64,000 nt of DNA from contig NZ_CP115757.1 in NCBI RefSeq assembly GCF_027912675.1, positions 1,302,001 to 1,366,000 of the forward strand, written 5' to 3'. Made by a program: the position numbers and the translations under genes. Below, in pieces: positions 1-9,524 of this stretch (the stretch's first letter is position 1; the number at the start of each line of letters is the position of its first letter). Below the pieces are notes generated by a model that did not search any database, was not told the origin of the DNA, and worked only from the letters and a program-made list of their open reading frames with translations. Source of the DNA: Paracoccus sp. SCSIO 75233 (GTDB lineage: Bacteria > Pseudomonadota > Alphaproteobacteria > Rhodobacterales > Rhodobacteraceae).

Positions 1-3000
1 AAGACCGGCGCGGATATGGGTCAGCCGCCCGGAAAATACGGCGTGATGATGACCCCGGACAAGACGGTTGGTGTCGGTTACAACACGCACAACCCCGTCC
101 AGCACGCGGTCAGGCAGCGCACCAAGCGCGGTATCGCCCCGCTTCAGAAACGCCAGAACCTTTTCGCGCGTGTCCAGGTCGCGATGCGCCTCCGGGTCAT
201 GACCGGCGATGGCCAGAAGCGCACGAAGCGCTGCCATCGCGTCAGGTTCCGGCTCGGACCGCCAGGCTTCGGCCGGATAGCTGTCCAGCAGCGCGACCAG
301 CCCGACGGCGCGGCCGCGCGATTCCAGCTCGGTCGCCATCGCATGGGCGATAATTCCGCCGACAGACCAGCCGAGAAGATGGACCGGGCCGCTTGACGCC
401 TTCTCCTCCACCAGCGACGCATAGTGGCGTGCCAATGCGGTCAGGCTCGGCGGCATTTCCACGTCCGGATCAAGCCCCGGATGCTGGATCCCCCAGACAG
501 GCCGACCGGGCGCGATCCCGCGGGCAAGATGGCGATAGCCCCAGGACAGTCCGCCGGCAGGATGGACGATGAACAGCGGCGGCGCGTCCGGGTTTCCATC
601 GGCAAGCCTGATCAGCGGGCCGAGCCCGTCTGCCACCACGCCGCGCGCCAATGCGTCAGCCATATCTTGCAGCACGGGTGCTTCAAACACCGTGCCGAGG
701 CCGGGTTTCGCGCCGGTTTCCTCTTCGATCCGCAGGATCAGCCGGACCGCCGTTAGTGAGTCGCCTCCAAGCGCAAAGAAATCCGATTCCGCCGTGGCAG
801 GTTCGGGCAGGTGAAGAATTTCGGCAAAAAGCCGCGCCAGCAATTCCTCGCTTGCCGTTTCGGCGGCGCGACCGCTGGCACGGAAGGACGGCTCCGGCAG
901 GGCTTTGCGATCCAGCTTGCCGTTTGGCGTCACCGGCATGACATCCATCGCGATTTCAGCCACGGGAACCATATAGGCAGGCAGCCTCGCTGCAAGCGCC
1001 TGAGCCAGCTTTCCGGCGTGGTAATCGCCGTCAGGGATCAGATAGGCGACCAGCTTCCTGTCGCCGTGCCGATCCTCCCGGGCCAGCACCACCGTTTCCC
1101 GGGCGAGGCCGGTTCCCATGATCGCCGCCTCGATCTCGCCCAGTTCGATGCGGAGGCCGCGAATCTTGACCTGATGATCGCTGCGGCCAAGAAACACGAC
1201 CGCACCGTCATGGCGCTGCCTTGCCACATCGCCGGTTGCATATAAGCGTTGATGCGGGTCGGCTGGATCGGGGATGAACCGCTCGGCAGTCAGATCATCT
1301 CGGCCAAGATAACCCCGCGCAAGCTGCGCGCCGCCCAGATAGAGATTACCCGCAAGGCCGGGCGGTTGAGGGCGCATCCGGTCGTCCAGCACCGAAAGCC
1401 GGGTGTTCCACACCGGCCAGCCGATCGGCACTGGGTTCGACGCATCTACCGGCGTGGCGGGCCAGTAGCTGACATCGACCGCCGCTTCGGTCGGTCCATA
1501 CAGATTGTGCAGCTCCGCCCCGATACGCCGGTGAAACCGGTTGCGCAAATCGGCTGTAAGCTCCTCGCCCGAGCAGAACACACGCCGCAGCGACAGACCT
1601 TCGCTTTCCGGCGCGGCCAGAAAGGCCGACAGCATCGAGGGGACGAAATGAATGGTCGTGATATCGTGCCGCCTTATCAACTCAGCATGCATCCTCGGAT
1701 CGCGATGCGCAGCGGGCGGCGAGATGACCAGCGTGGCACCCGTTATGAGTGGCAGGAAAAATTCCCAGACTGACACATCGAAACTCGCGGGCGTCTTTTG
1801 CAGGATGCGGTCATCCGGCCTGATCCGGTAATGCGAAGCCATCCAAAGCAGCCGGTTCACAATCGCGCCATGTTCGACAGCAACCCCTTTCGGCGCGCCG
1901 GTCGAGCCAGAGGTGAAGATGACATAGGCCAGATCGGAGGGGGCAGGCCTGACGCTGTTGCCGCCCGTGCGTGGCCAATCATCGGTCATCAGCATTGCCG
2001 CGTCGCGGGGCAGTTTCGCGGCCAGATCGGGGCTTGTCAGCACCGTCACCGGCTTGGCCTGCCCGATGATCCCCGACAACCTGTCCGGCGGATGTTCAGG
2101 ATCAAGCGGCAGATAGGCCGCGCCCGCGCGCAGAATGGCAACCAAGGCCACTACCAGTTCAACCGAGCGTTCCAACGCCACCGCCACGATCCGATCCGGC
2201 CCCGCACCCGTCTGCATCAACCGATGGGCAAGTGCTGCGCTGCGCTGATCAAGCTGCGCATAGCTGAGCTTTGTGCCGCCGAATTGAAGCGCGGTTGCTT
2301 CTGGCGTGGCCCTCATCCGGGTTTCGATCAGTTCTGGCAGCGTCGTATCAGGCAACGGATGACGCGCCGCAGCGACCTGTTTTTCAAGCGTCGCAATTTC
2401 TGCCGGGCTGGCCGTGGGAATTTCTGCAAGCCTGTCGGAAGAAAGCGCGCCCAGCAGAAACTCTGGCAGCCGCAAGGAATGACCGGCGACGTCCGGCTTG
2501 CTGTAAAGATCAGGATTGGCATCGACCTCGAACAAAATACCAGCCTCCGGATCGCCGCGAAACGTCAGCGTCAGATCATCGACCGCACCCGCGCCGAGGA
2601 TATGCAGCGCGACCTTCAACCCGGCGAATTGCGGCGGTCTGTCGAATGGCTGAACATTGACAAGCGGCCCGTAGAGCCGTCGCGCGCCGCCGATCAGGCC
2701 CAGTTCACGCCGCAGATATTCGCTGCGATAGAGACCGTGCCGGCGGGCCTGTCGCATGTCGTCAGCTAGCTCTGAAAGAAAATCAGCCGTCAGGCGGTCT
2801 TCATCCGGTGCCACCTTCTGCGGCAGCACGTTCATCGCCATGCAGGGGATCCGTGCAATCGGCCTGCCAAGCCGGGCCATGAAGGGCAATCCAACGGTGA
2901 TGCTGCCCCCGGTCCAGCGCGCCAGATAAGCCGCCGTCAGACTGGTCAGCACATCCGCCCAGTTCTGCCCCCCTTGCTTTGCAAAGAGGTTGAGCCGTTC

Positions 3001-3744
3001 CAGCAGCTTCTCCGGTAGCCAGCGGCTTTCGCGCAGGAAATGCCTGGCGGTGACCGCCTGCGGACCTGCAGGGCCGGTGACTTCGGCCATGTCGCTCAGC
3101 CTGTCGTGCCACCAGAGGCGCGCGGCCTCCCGTCTGTCCGCACTGCGCCATTTGCTGTCATCGTTCAGCACTTCCCCGTATGCAGGAAAGGGCATTGGTG
3201 CCTTACCCGACCCGATCAGCGCATTGTAATGAGCCGCGATCTGGTTGGTCACCAGCACCATTCCGTAACCGTCAATGGCCAGATGATGAATACGCTCGTA
3301 AAGCAGGTGATGCTGCGCGCCGAGGCGGAACAGGGTAAACGCCGCAACCGGTTCACGCGCCAGATCAAGCGGACGCTCGCTGTCGGTTTCCATCCGGGTC
3401 AGGGCTTCGCGCCAGGGTTCATCGCAATGCGTCAGATCCTCGACAGAAAGTGCCAACGGTCCGGGATCGCACCACTGAACCGGCCCGTCCGGGGTCTGCC
3501 GAAAACGCAGATGCAGGGCCTGCGCCTCTTCCGTCGTCAGCCGGACCGCCTCGACCAGCGCATCCGTGTCGAGCGGCCCGGTCATTTCGAGATATTGCCC
3601 GGTATTCAAGATCGGATTGGCGGGATCGAGCGCTTGCGCATACCACAGCCCCTCCTGCGCTTCCGTAAGGCGGTGCAGGGTTGAGGGCGGTTCGCCTCGT
3701 TCGCCGGAATCAGCGGGACCGGAAAAGGTGGTGTTTATCGTCAC
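1..3744 (-). CDS. entF: EntF-type nonribosomal peptide synthetase (C-A-T-TE), serine-activating, 3' end outside window
   Basis: The frame is open from GTG at 3744 to the left edge (1248 residues visible; E. coli EntF has 1293). Condensation domain: about residues 15-430, HHLAIDG at 153-159. Adenylation domain: about 455-950, with IFTSGSTGAPKG at 609-620, YATGD, GRSDHQVKIRG and NGKLDRK. Aligned by eye to EntF, the pocket residues read D-V-W-H-F-S-L-V-D, the serine code. Carrier domain: LGGDSL, with the phosphopantetheine serine at 996. Thioesterase: GWSVGG with Ser1127 and the Asp of LLDSYP; the catalytic His would lie beyond the edge. The likely role is loading Ser, condensing it with an aryl acid and releasing a (cyclo)oligoserine siderophore. 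A GTG at 3774 is possible, but GGTGG precedes 3744. It lies 60 nt downstream of the methyltransferase, in the same direction. The aryl-acid genes would be to the left. Confidence 0.93.
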   Translation of the reverse strand, partial: MTINTTFSGPADSGERGEPPSTLHRLTEAQEGLWYAQALDPANPILNTGQYLEMTGPLDTDALVEAVRLTTEEAQALHLRFRQTPDGPVQWCDPGPLALSVEDLTHCDEPWREALTRMETDSERPLDLAREPVAAFTLFRLGAQHHLLYERIHHLAIDGYGMVLVTNQIAAHYNALIGSGKAPMPFPAYGEVLNDDSKWRSADRREAARLWWHDRLSDMAEVTGPAGPQAVTARHFLRESRWLPEKLLERLNLFAKQGGQNWADVLTSLTAAYLARWTGGSITVGLPFMARLGRPIARIPCMAMNVLPQKVAPDEDRLTADFLSELADDMRQARRHGLYRSEYLRRELGLIGGARRLYGPLVNVQPFDRPPQFAGLKVALHILGAGAVDDLTLTFRGDPEAGILFEVDANPDLYSKPDVAGHSLRLPEFLLGALSSDRLAEIPTASPAEIATLEKQVAAARHPLPDTTLPELIETRMRATPEATALQFGGTKLSYAQLDQRSAALAHRLMQTGAGPDRIVAVALERSVELVVALVAILRAGAAYLPLDPEHPPDRLSGIIGQAKPVTVLTSPDLAAKLPRDAAMLMTDDWPRTGGNSVRPAPSDLAYVIFTSGSTGAPKGVAVEHGAIVNRLLWMASHYRIRPDDRILQKTPASFDVSVWEFFLPLITGATLVISPPAAHRDPRMHAELIRRHDITTIHFVPSMLSAFLAAPESEGLSLRRVFCSGEELTADLRNRFHRRIGAELHNLYGPTEAAVDVSYWPATPVDASNPVPIGWPVWNTRLSVLDDRMRPQPPGLAGNLYLGGAQLARGYLGRDDLTAERFIPDPADPHQRLYATGDVARQRHDGAVVFLGRSDHQVKIRGLRIELGEIEAAIMGTGLARETVVLAREDRHGDRKLVAYLIPDGDYHAGKLAQALAARLPAYMVPVAEIAMDVMPVTPNGKLDRKALPEPSFRASGRAAETASEELLARLFAEILHLPEPATAESDFFALGGDSLTAVRLILRIEEETGAKPGLGTVFEAPVLQDMADALARGVVADGLGPLIRLADGNPDAPPLFIVHPAGGLSWGYRHLARGIAPGRPVWGIQHPGLDPDVEMPPSLTALARHYASLVEEKASSGPVHLLGWSVGGIIAHAMATELESRGRAVGLVALLDSYPAEAWRSEPEPDAMAALRALLAIAGHDPEAHRDLDTREKVLAFLKRGDTALGALPDRVLDGVVRVVTDTNRLVRGHHHAVFSGRLTHIRAGL

Positions 3745-3804
3745 GTTTTCGCCACCGTCATTGGAGAGCGTCACGGCGGATACGCCGGCGCACGATGCTT
3801 CGAT

Positions 3805-5154
3805 CTATTTTAATTCGTTCAGGCATAGCAACTTGCGCAGCCTTGATCCCCCCAGCCCCAGCCTGAGTTCGTCGAGCCTTTTCGGGGTGACGGCAAGGGC
3901 GGACCCAATCGCCGGGGCGGCGAGTGCGGGGACGTCATGTCCCGCCTCGGCCTCTTTCAACAGCAGCCGGTTCAGCCGCGCGGCTGGCTGGATCTCAGGC
4001 TTACTCACCCAAGGATGAGCGATCCCTGCCCAGAGTGCCATCTGCAATGCCTGATTCAGCAGACCGGGTCGCCCCTTGAACGGCGCGATCTGCTCAAGGC
4101 GATCAAAACGCAGCGATTCCTTCTTGAGAGCATCCAGAAGCGGCCCGAAAATTGCGGCATCGCCCTGAACAGGGCCGATGGTGGTCTCGAACCGTAACGC
4201 GCCCGCAGGGGGCGCATCGGGCAGCAGCGTCCATTCGCGGTCACGCAGCATCTGCAAATGCGCCTTATCGCTCGCCGGTTCCGCGGGTTTTCCAAAGAGA
4301 TCGTACCGCAAGGGCTGATTTCTGGCCATGTCCTTCATGGTCTCGCGAAGGACGACATCCTTGATCGGTAGAATGGACTTGGCGGCGGCCTCGGGCAGCG
4401 AGACGGCGTCGATATTCTCAATCGGCTTCGCACTGCCCAGCCAGCGCAAACCATGCTGCGACATCAGGCCGTGAACTTCAGCAAAGCCGAGCGGCGTGAA
4501 ATTCGGGTTCAGATATTCATGCGCCAGATAGGCTGGACGCTCATCCAGCAGTGTATCCAGCGTTTTCTCTGCATGAGGATGCAACTGGAAGAAACCGGCC
4601 TTCGCCTTGCGCATGGCCTGAAGCAGCGCCAGCCCTTCGGCAATCGGATCGGGCCTGTCCGCCACGGCACGGAACACGGCATGAAAGGCGCGGAATGCGG
4701 CCCCGCCCGGCTCGCTCATGTAATGCAAGGCGGCGAGGCCCCGAGGGTTCAGAACGCCCGCAGAGGTCGCGGCTATGGCGCTACGCACGCGGTCCGGCAC
4801 CCATGACAGGACGCCGTGGCAGACGACGAAATCGAAAGCGCCCTCAACCGCGCCCGGATCGGTCAGGTCGGCGCAGATGAAGGTGACGTTCTCCAGCCCG
4901 GCAGCATCGGCGCGGGCCTTTGCCATCGCGATATGCTGAGGGTTGAGGTCGATCCCGACAAAGCGCATCGCCGGATTGGCAGCCGCCAGCACAGCAACCC
5001 CGAAACCCTGCCCGCATCCAAGCTCACACCAGCTTCCGTCGCGTGCCGGAGCGGGCCGACCGAGCGCCTCGCTTACAGCCGAAAGCCACAGGGGTGACTG
5101 CTCCCTGTGGAAGAATGCCGGATAGACGACGTTCTGAAGATAATCCCCGGTCAT
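3805..5154 (-). CDS. Class I SAM-dependent methyltransferase with regulatory domain, siderophore locus
   Basis: A 449-residue protein. Motif I of class I SAM methyltransferases is ELGCGQG at residues 44-50, followed by an acidic strand end in VGIDLNP and a second motif near FDFVVCHGVLSWV. The middle and C-terminal parts resemble the methyltransferase regulatory domain (PF10119-like) found in a family of unknown substrate. The ATG at 5154 is preferred over a TTG at 5211 because the conserved part begins directly after it. It lies between a FepA-type receptor (ends 5226) and the EntF-type synthetase (starts 3744), all in one direction, so it is probably cotranscribed with iron-uptake genes. The methyl acceptor is unknown. 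It might modify the siderophore or an amino-acid precursor, but nothing in the sequence decides this. Confidence 0.85.
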   Translation of the reverse strand: MTGDYLQNVVYPAFFHREQSPLWLSAVSEALGRPAPARDGSWCELGCGQGFGVAVLAAANPAMRFVGIDLNPQHIAMAKARADAAGLENVTFICADLTDPGAVEGAFDFVVCHGVLSWVPDRVRSAIAATSAGVLNPRGLAALHYMSEPGGAAFRAFHAVFRAVADRPDPIAEGLALLQAMRKAKAGFFQLHPHAEKTLDTLLDERPAYLAHEYLNPNFTPLGFAEVHGLMSQHGLRWLGSAKPIENIDAVSLPEAAAKSILPIKDVVLRETMKDMARNQPLRYDLFGKPAEPASDKAHLQMLRDREWTLLPDAPPAGALRFETTIGPVQGDAAIFGPLLDALKKESLRFDRLEQIAPFKGRPGLLNQALQMALWAGIAHPWVSKPEIQPAARLNRLLLKEAEAGHDVPALAAPAIGSALAVTPKRLDELRLGLGGSRLRKLLCLNELK

Positions 5155-5225
5155 ACTACCGTTGTCGCGCGTTGAAAATGCAGACCGGGGCGACCGGAGC
5201 CGCCCCGCCAAAGTTCGGACCCGTA

Positions 5226-7496
5226 TCAGAAAGACTGTTTCAGAGACAGGTAGAAGGCCCGACCGGGTTCGTTATATGTATTCGCACCGCCACCGGAATC
5301 CGTCCTGAGGATGGTCTTGTCGAAAACGTTGGAGACACCGCCGGCCACGCGCGAGTTTTCGTTGATGTCCCAGACTGCGCCGAGATTGACCAGCGTATAA
5401 GGATCGCGGGTCGTCGTCTCTTCAAATTCCGACTTGGTCGTCGAATTAACGCTTGCCGCTTCGATTTCACCGTAATGCGTAGCTGACAGGGTAAACGTCA
5501 GATCAGGTGTCGCATACCAGTCGAGCGCCGCGTTGATCGTGTAGTCGGGCACAAGGCTCAGCGGCTGGCCATCACCATTTTCCGACTTGATCATCTTGGT
5601 GAAGTTCGCGTTGAAGGCGAACTGGCTGCCGATCGGGGTCGCGAAATTCCCCTCAAGACCCGAGATGACGGCATCGGGCTGGTTTTCCCAACGGAACAGA
5701 CGGTTTTCCACAGCCCCGGTGTTTTCCTGAACAAAGCCCGAGCCGATGCGGTTGTCGTAGTCGTTGTGGAAATAGGTCAGGCTGGCATTGACATCGTTCA
5801 GCCCCGTATAGGCCACGCCGATTTCCTTGTTGAAGCTGGTCTCGGGCTCAAGATCCGGGTTGCCGAGGACATAGCACGGACCGCTCAGACGCTCACCGGC
5901 GACATAGGGGCAGCCCATGCCTCGCGTGACATAGACGTAGTTCGGGTTGAGCTGATACAGGTTCGGTGCCTTGAACGCCCGCGCGATACCCACCTTCATC
6001 GACCATTCATCGTTGAAATCATAGGTGGCGTTGAGGCTTGGCGACAGATTGCCGCCGAAATTGTCGTTGTGGTCGTAACGCAGCGCGGGCGTCAGCGTAA
6101 GCTGGTCGGTCCACTCGATATTGGCTTCGGCATAGATCCCGATGGTGTTCTGCTCGGTCTTGGGGTCGCGGTCCGCGCCCTCGGACGGGATGCCAAGCTG
6201 TGCTGCCAGATCCTCGTTCAGCCCGCCACGGATCGAGATTGCGTCGTCCAGAAATTCGCCGCGATAATCGGCACCCAAGGTCACGCGGCTGTCGCGGCCC
6301 GCAAGTGTCATCGGCAAAATCCATTCCGTCTTGGCCGAGATATTGTCCAGCGTGATCGTGCTGAACGCCGTCGCGTCATTTTCGCCGTCACCGTCAGTAT
6401 CAATGCATTGGGTGATATTGTCTTCGACGCCGCCTGCCGTACCGGCGCAGAGACGCGTATTGTCGGTCTGCTCCCATTGCAGATAGCTGTTCGATTCACC
6501 GAAACCATATTCGCCCCGATGCGTCATCGCCAGCGTGCGCCGATACATGCGGTTGGTTTCGGTGCCGATCAGATTCTGATCGCCCACATCTTCCTGAACG
6601 CTGCCGTTGCGCGAGTCGCCCGCGTATATATTGCCCTGACGCGAAAAATTCGCCTCGAAATCAATTTCATGCCCCGGCGCGGCATTCCAGGTCAGAAGCG
6701 CACCGATATCCTTGTTGACGACACCCTCGTTCCCGGCCAGCGCCGGATCGTCCTCCAGCACCGCGCCGCTGTCCGGATCGATATTGGGGCGCGTCGGATT
6801 GATGTCCGGCTCGTCCGCGTCCGTTTTGTTATAGTTGCCGAACAGCCGGAACGTCAGCCGCTCTCCGGCCGGTCCCGCGATCATGAAATTCGTGCGTTTG
6901 GTCGCGCCTTCCTTGTCGCTTTCGGGAAACTCCAGATGCGCGCCCAGCTGTCCCATGAACGTATCGGGACGCTTGGTGATAATATTCACGACGCCACCCG
7001 ATGCGCCCGATCCGTAACGTGCTGCTGCGGGTCCGCGAATGACCTCGATCCGCTCAACCAGTTCTGCCGGCACCCAGTTCGAATCCCCGCGCGTGTCGCG
7101 CTCGCCACCACGGCTCATCTTGACCGAATTGCGCGACAGCACCGGCTTGCCGTCGATCAGGATCAGCGTGTTCTCCGGACCCATACCGCGAATGTCGATC
7201 TGTCGCTGGTTTCCCCTTTGTCCGGTTGCTGTTGCGCCGGTCAGGTTTACACCCGGCTGCCTGCGCACAGCCTCGGAAATATCATTGGTGACAGGGCGTT
7301 TCTCAAGGTCTGCCTCGGTAATATTCGACACGCCGAGCGCCTGCAAAGCCTGTTCTTCGGCCGTCAGGACAATCGTGTCGAGCACGATAGCATCCCCCGG
7401 CGCGGCGACCTCCTGCGCCAGTGCAGAAACAGACATGCCGCTCAGCAGCAGTCCAAGCGCAGTCGTTGTCCGTAATTTCTGTTTGGCGGTGAACAT
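5226..7496 (-). CDS. fepA: FepA-type TonB-dependent ferric enterobactin receptor
   Basis: A 756-residue outer-membrane receptor (E. coli FepA is 746). A signal peptide ends near ALAQ, residues 25-28. The plug domain carries near-verbatim FepA blocks: QIDIRGMGPENTLILIDGKP, GERDTRGDSNWVP, IRGPAAARYGSGA and GGVVNIITKRP. The barrel has FepA-like segments such as GATKRTNF, RQGNIYAGD, ARAFKAPNLYQLNPNY and NKEIGVAYTG, and ends in Phe (LSLKQSF), typical of Omp85-inserted barrels. It would import ferric catecholates using TonB energy. ATG at 7496 follows AGGAG about 8 nt upstream. It heads a probable three-gene unit with the methyltransferase and the NRPS. The 196-nt leader holds an inverted repeat (7589-7614). 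Confidence 0.95.
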   Translation of the reverse strand: MFTAKQKLRTTTALGLLLSGMSVSALAQEVAAPGDAIVLDTIVLTAEEQALQALGVSNITEADLEKRPVTNDISEAVRRQPGVNLTGATATGQRGNQRQIDIRGMGPENTLILIDGKPVLSRNSVKMSRGGERDTRGDSNWVPAELVERIEVIRGPAAARYGSGASGGVVNIITKRPDTFMGQLGAHLEFPESDKEGATKRTNFMIAGPAGERLTFRLFGNYNKTDADEPDINPTRPNIDPDSGAVLEDDPALAGNEGVVNKDIGALLTWNAAPGHEIDFEANFSRQGNIYAGDSRNGSVQEDVGDQNLIGTETNRMYRRTLAMTHRGEYGFGESNSYLQWEQTDNTRLCAGTAGGVEDNITQCIDTDGDGENDATAFSTITLDNISAKTEWILPMTLAGRDSRVTLGADYRGEFLDDAISIRGGLNEDLAAQLGIPSEGADRDPKTEQNTIGIYAEANIEWTDQLTLTPALRYDHNDNFGGNLSPSLNATYDFNDEWSMKVGIARAFKAPNLYQLNPNYVYVTRGMGCPYVAGERLSGPCYVLGNPDLEPETSFNKEIGVAYTGLNDVNASLTYFHNDYDNRIGSGFVQENTGAVENRLFRWENQPDAVISGLEGNFATPIGSQFAFNANFTKMIKSENGDGQPLSLVPDYTINAALDWYATPDLTFTLSATHYGEIEAASVNSTTKSEFEETTTRDPYTLVNLGAVWDINENSRVAGGVSNVFDKTILRTDSGGGANTYNEPGRAFYLSLKQSF

Positions 7497-7588
7497 GACC
7501 AGGTCTCCTGAAATAATAGGCGTGAGAGCTGGCAGACCTGCTGGCCGAGGTTAATTTAGGCGACTCTTTTAGTGCGGTATAGCTTTAT

Positions 7589-7614
7589 CGAATAGAACGC
7601 CGCGCTGCTATTCG
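7589..7614. promoter_or_regulatory. Inverted repeat upstream of fepA, candidate operator
   Basis: Perfect 7-bp arms CGAATAG / CTATTCG separated by 12 nt, about 93 nt before the fepA start codon. The geometry would suit a dimeric regulator. No TGA-N9-TCA iron-Rhodo-box is visible in this leader. Function is inferred only from symmetry and position. Confidence 0.35.
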
Positions 7615-7692
7615 CGGGCGTTGTTTAATTGTCACAAGGAGAGGCCGGGACGGACACGCATGTTGAGTGGGTTGCTGAAAGCCTGTGGAACA

Positions 7693-8445
7693 TCAGCTTG
7701 TCAGGATGACCGGGCAGGCACGGCGCGGATGGGTCATGACGCAGACATCCTGCCGGTAGACGCTGCCGATCAACTCTTCGGTCAACACCTCCCACGGGGT
7801 ACCCTCCGCCGCGATGGCGGCGTTGCGCATCAGCACAATCCGGTCGGCATGCGCTGCCGCAAGGTTCAGATCGTGCAGCACGGCCAGAACCGTTGCGCCG
7901 TTCCGGGCCAGTTCCACAGCGCCGCTCAGAACCCGTTCCTGATGGCGCAGATCGAGCGCGGCGGTCGGTTCATCCAGCAGGACAACCGGGCATTCCTGCA
8001 CCAGAACCCGGGCGAAGGTGGTCCGCGCCTGCTCGCCGCCGGACAGCGTCTGCGCATCGCGCCACGCCATATGTGCGATCTCCGCCTGCGTCATGGCGGC
8101 ATCAATCACTGTCGCGTCATCATCAGGCGGCAGGTCACGAAAGGCGCGGCCCATGCCGACGACCTCATGCACCTGATAGCCGAAGCGGATGGAGGAGCCT
8201 TGCGGAAACACGGCGCGGATCTGCGCCAGATCACGCACGCTGTAGTGCTTCATTGGCTTGCCGTTCAGCCGGACCTCACCCCGATCGGGGACGAGATCAC
8301 CGGCAATGACCGACAAAAGCGTGGACTTTCCGGCCCCGTTCGGCCCGACCAGAGCGGTGACAGTGCCGGGCCGACAGGTCAGGCTGACATCGTCCAGCAG
8401 CAGCTTGCCTTCGACGCTGAGGCTGACATTGCATACCTCAATCAC
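7693..8445 (-). CDS. hmuV: HmuV-type heme ABC transporter ATP-binding protein
   Basis: A 250-residue ABC ATPase. Walker A is GPNGAGKS, the signature is LSGGEQ, Walker B is VVLLDEP, followed by the D-loop and the switch His in LHDLN. The C-terminal stretch with cysteine and proline (RRACPVIL) is typical of HmuV proteins rather than of FecE/FepC. GTG at 8445 overlaps the hmuU stop (GTGA), implying translational coupling; an upstream in-frame GTG at 8484 would lengthen the N-terminus by 13 residues. It energises import through HmuU of a substrate delivered by HmuT. Heme is the family-based guess; a ferric siderophore or corrinoid cannot be ruled out from sequence. Confidence 0.88.
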   Translation of the reverse strand: MIEVCNVSLSVEGKLLLDDVSLTCRPGTVTALVGPNGAGKSTLLSVIAGDLVPDRGEVRLNGKPMKHYSVRDLAQIRAVFPQGSSIRFGYQVHEVVGMGRAFRDLPPDDDATVIDAAMTQAEIAHMAWRDAQTLSGGEQARTTFARVLVQECPVVLLDEPTAALDLRHQERVLSGAVELARNGATVLAVLHDLNLAAAHADRIVLMRNAAIAAEGTPWEVLTEELIGSVYRQDVCVMTHPRRACPVILTS

Positions 8446-9524
8446 GATTGCGCCCCCCGAGCCTTGCCGCGCCAGATCATCCACAGGAAGAACGGCCCGC
8501 CGAGCGATCCCATGATGACACCGATAGGCACCTCGTTCGGCGGGTCCATCGTCCGCGCAGCCAGATCAGCCAGCATGACCAGAAGCCCGCCTCCGACTGC
8601 GGAAAACGGGATCAGCTTGAGATGGCCGGGGCCGATCAGCAGCCGGAAGATATGCGGAACGACCAGCCCGACGAAGCCGATGGTGCCATTGAACGACACC
8701 GCCGCGGCGACCAGCAGCGCGGTCACAAAGATCAGCTTGCGCCGCAGGCCCTTTACATCGACACCCAGATGCCGCGCTTGTCTTTCGCCGAGCGCCAGCA
8801 GATCCAGCGGCCGCGCCCACGCCATCAGCAGCGCAATACCCGCAATCGCAGGAATAATGGTAATCCCGACGGTCAGCCATTTCGCTGAAGACAGTGACCC
8901 CATCGACCAGAAGGTCAGGGTCTGAAGCTGATCGGCGGTCGCCAGATAGGTCAGATATCCGGCAAAGGCCCCGCCGATGGCATTGACCGCGATCCCGACC
9001 AGCAGCAGCCGCGAACTGTCGGCGCCCTCACGTCCGGGCCGGGCAAGGCCATAGATCAGAAACGTCGTAGCCACACCGGCGGCAAATGCACCAATCGGCA
9101 GCGTCCAGATCCCGAAGGCCGAGATCTGGAGCACGATGACCGCAATCGCCCCCAGTGACGCGCCCGAAGACACGCCCACAATGCCCGGATCGGCCAGCGG
9201 ATTGCCGAACAGCCCCTGCATCGCTGCCCCACAGGTCGCAAGGCTCGCACCGACAATGATGGCCGTGACGCTGCGCGCCAGCCGCAAGTCCCAGACCACG
9301 GCGGCATTCAGCGCCTGATCCGCATCAAGCTCTGCCCCCGAAAATCGGGAAGACAAGGCCGCCGCAAGTTCGCTCAAGTTCAGCGAAACCGGCCCGATTG
9401 CGATTGTCGCAAGAAAGGTAACCACAAAGAACACTGCGAGCAGCGTTGCGATGAGGGCGGTCCGGTCTGCCGGGCGCTGCGGCGCAACGGGTGAGGCATC
9501 GAAGTCGGATCGTATTGATGTCAC
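8442..9524 (-). CDS. hmuU: HmuU-type FecCD-family permease
   Basis: A 360-residue permease of the BtuC/FecCD family, with many hydrophobic segments. Family blocks include RLARSVTAIIVGASLATCG, GLFGNPLADPGIVGVSSGAS and GTIGFVGLVVPHIFR near the C-terminus. GTG at 9524 overlaps the hmuT stop (GTGA), and GGAG precedes it. It forms the membrane channel of the importer with HmuV and HmuT. The substrate is inferred from HmuT/HmuV to be heme, with the same reservation about siderophores. Confidence 0.9.
   Translation of the reverse strand: MTSIRSDFDASPVAPQRPADRTALIATLLAVFFVVTFLATIAIGPVSLNLSELAAALSSRFSGAELDADQALNAAVVWDLRLARSVTAIIVGASLATCGAAMQGLFGNPLADPGIVGVSSGASLGAIAVIVLQISAFGIWTLPIGAFAAGVATTFLIYGLARPGREGADSSRLLLVGIAVNAIGGAFAGYLTYLATADQLQTLTFWSMGSLSSAKWLTVGITIIPAIAGIALLMAWARPLDLLALGERQARHLGVDVKGLRRKLIFVTALLVAAAVSFNGTIGFVGLVVPHIFRLLIGPGHLKLIPFSAVGGGLLVMLADLAARTMDPPNEVPIGVIMGSLGGPFFLWMIWRGKARGAQS

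Noticed and set aside
1798..2769. Plus-strand open frame of 323 codons over the NRPS adenylation region
   Set aside because: The minus strand carries all adenylation core motifs in one frame; the plus frame has no similarity.
5766..7475. Long plus-strand open frame (569 codons) opposite the fepA gene
   Set aside because: It is the reverse shadow of a clear FepA receptor; its translation has no domain and a shadow-like Arg/His/Gln-rich composition.
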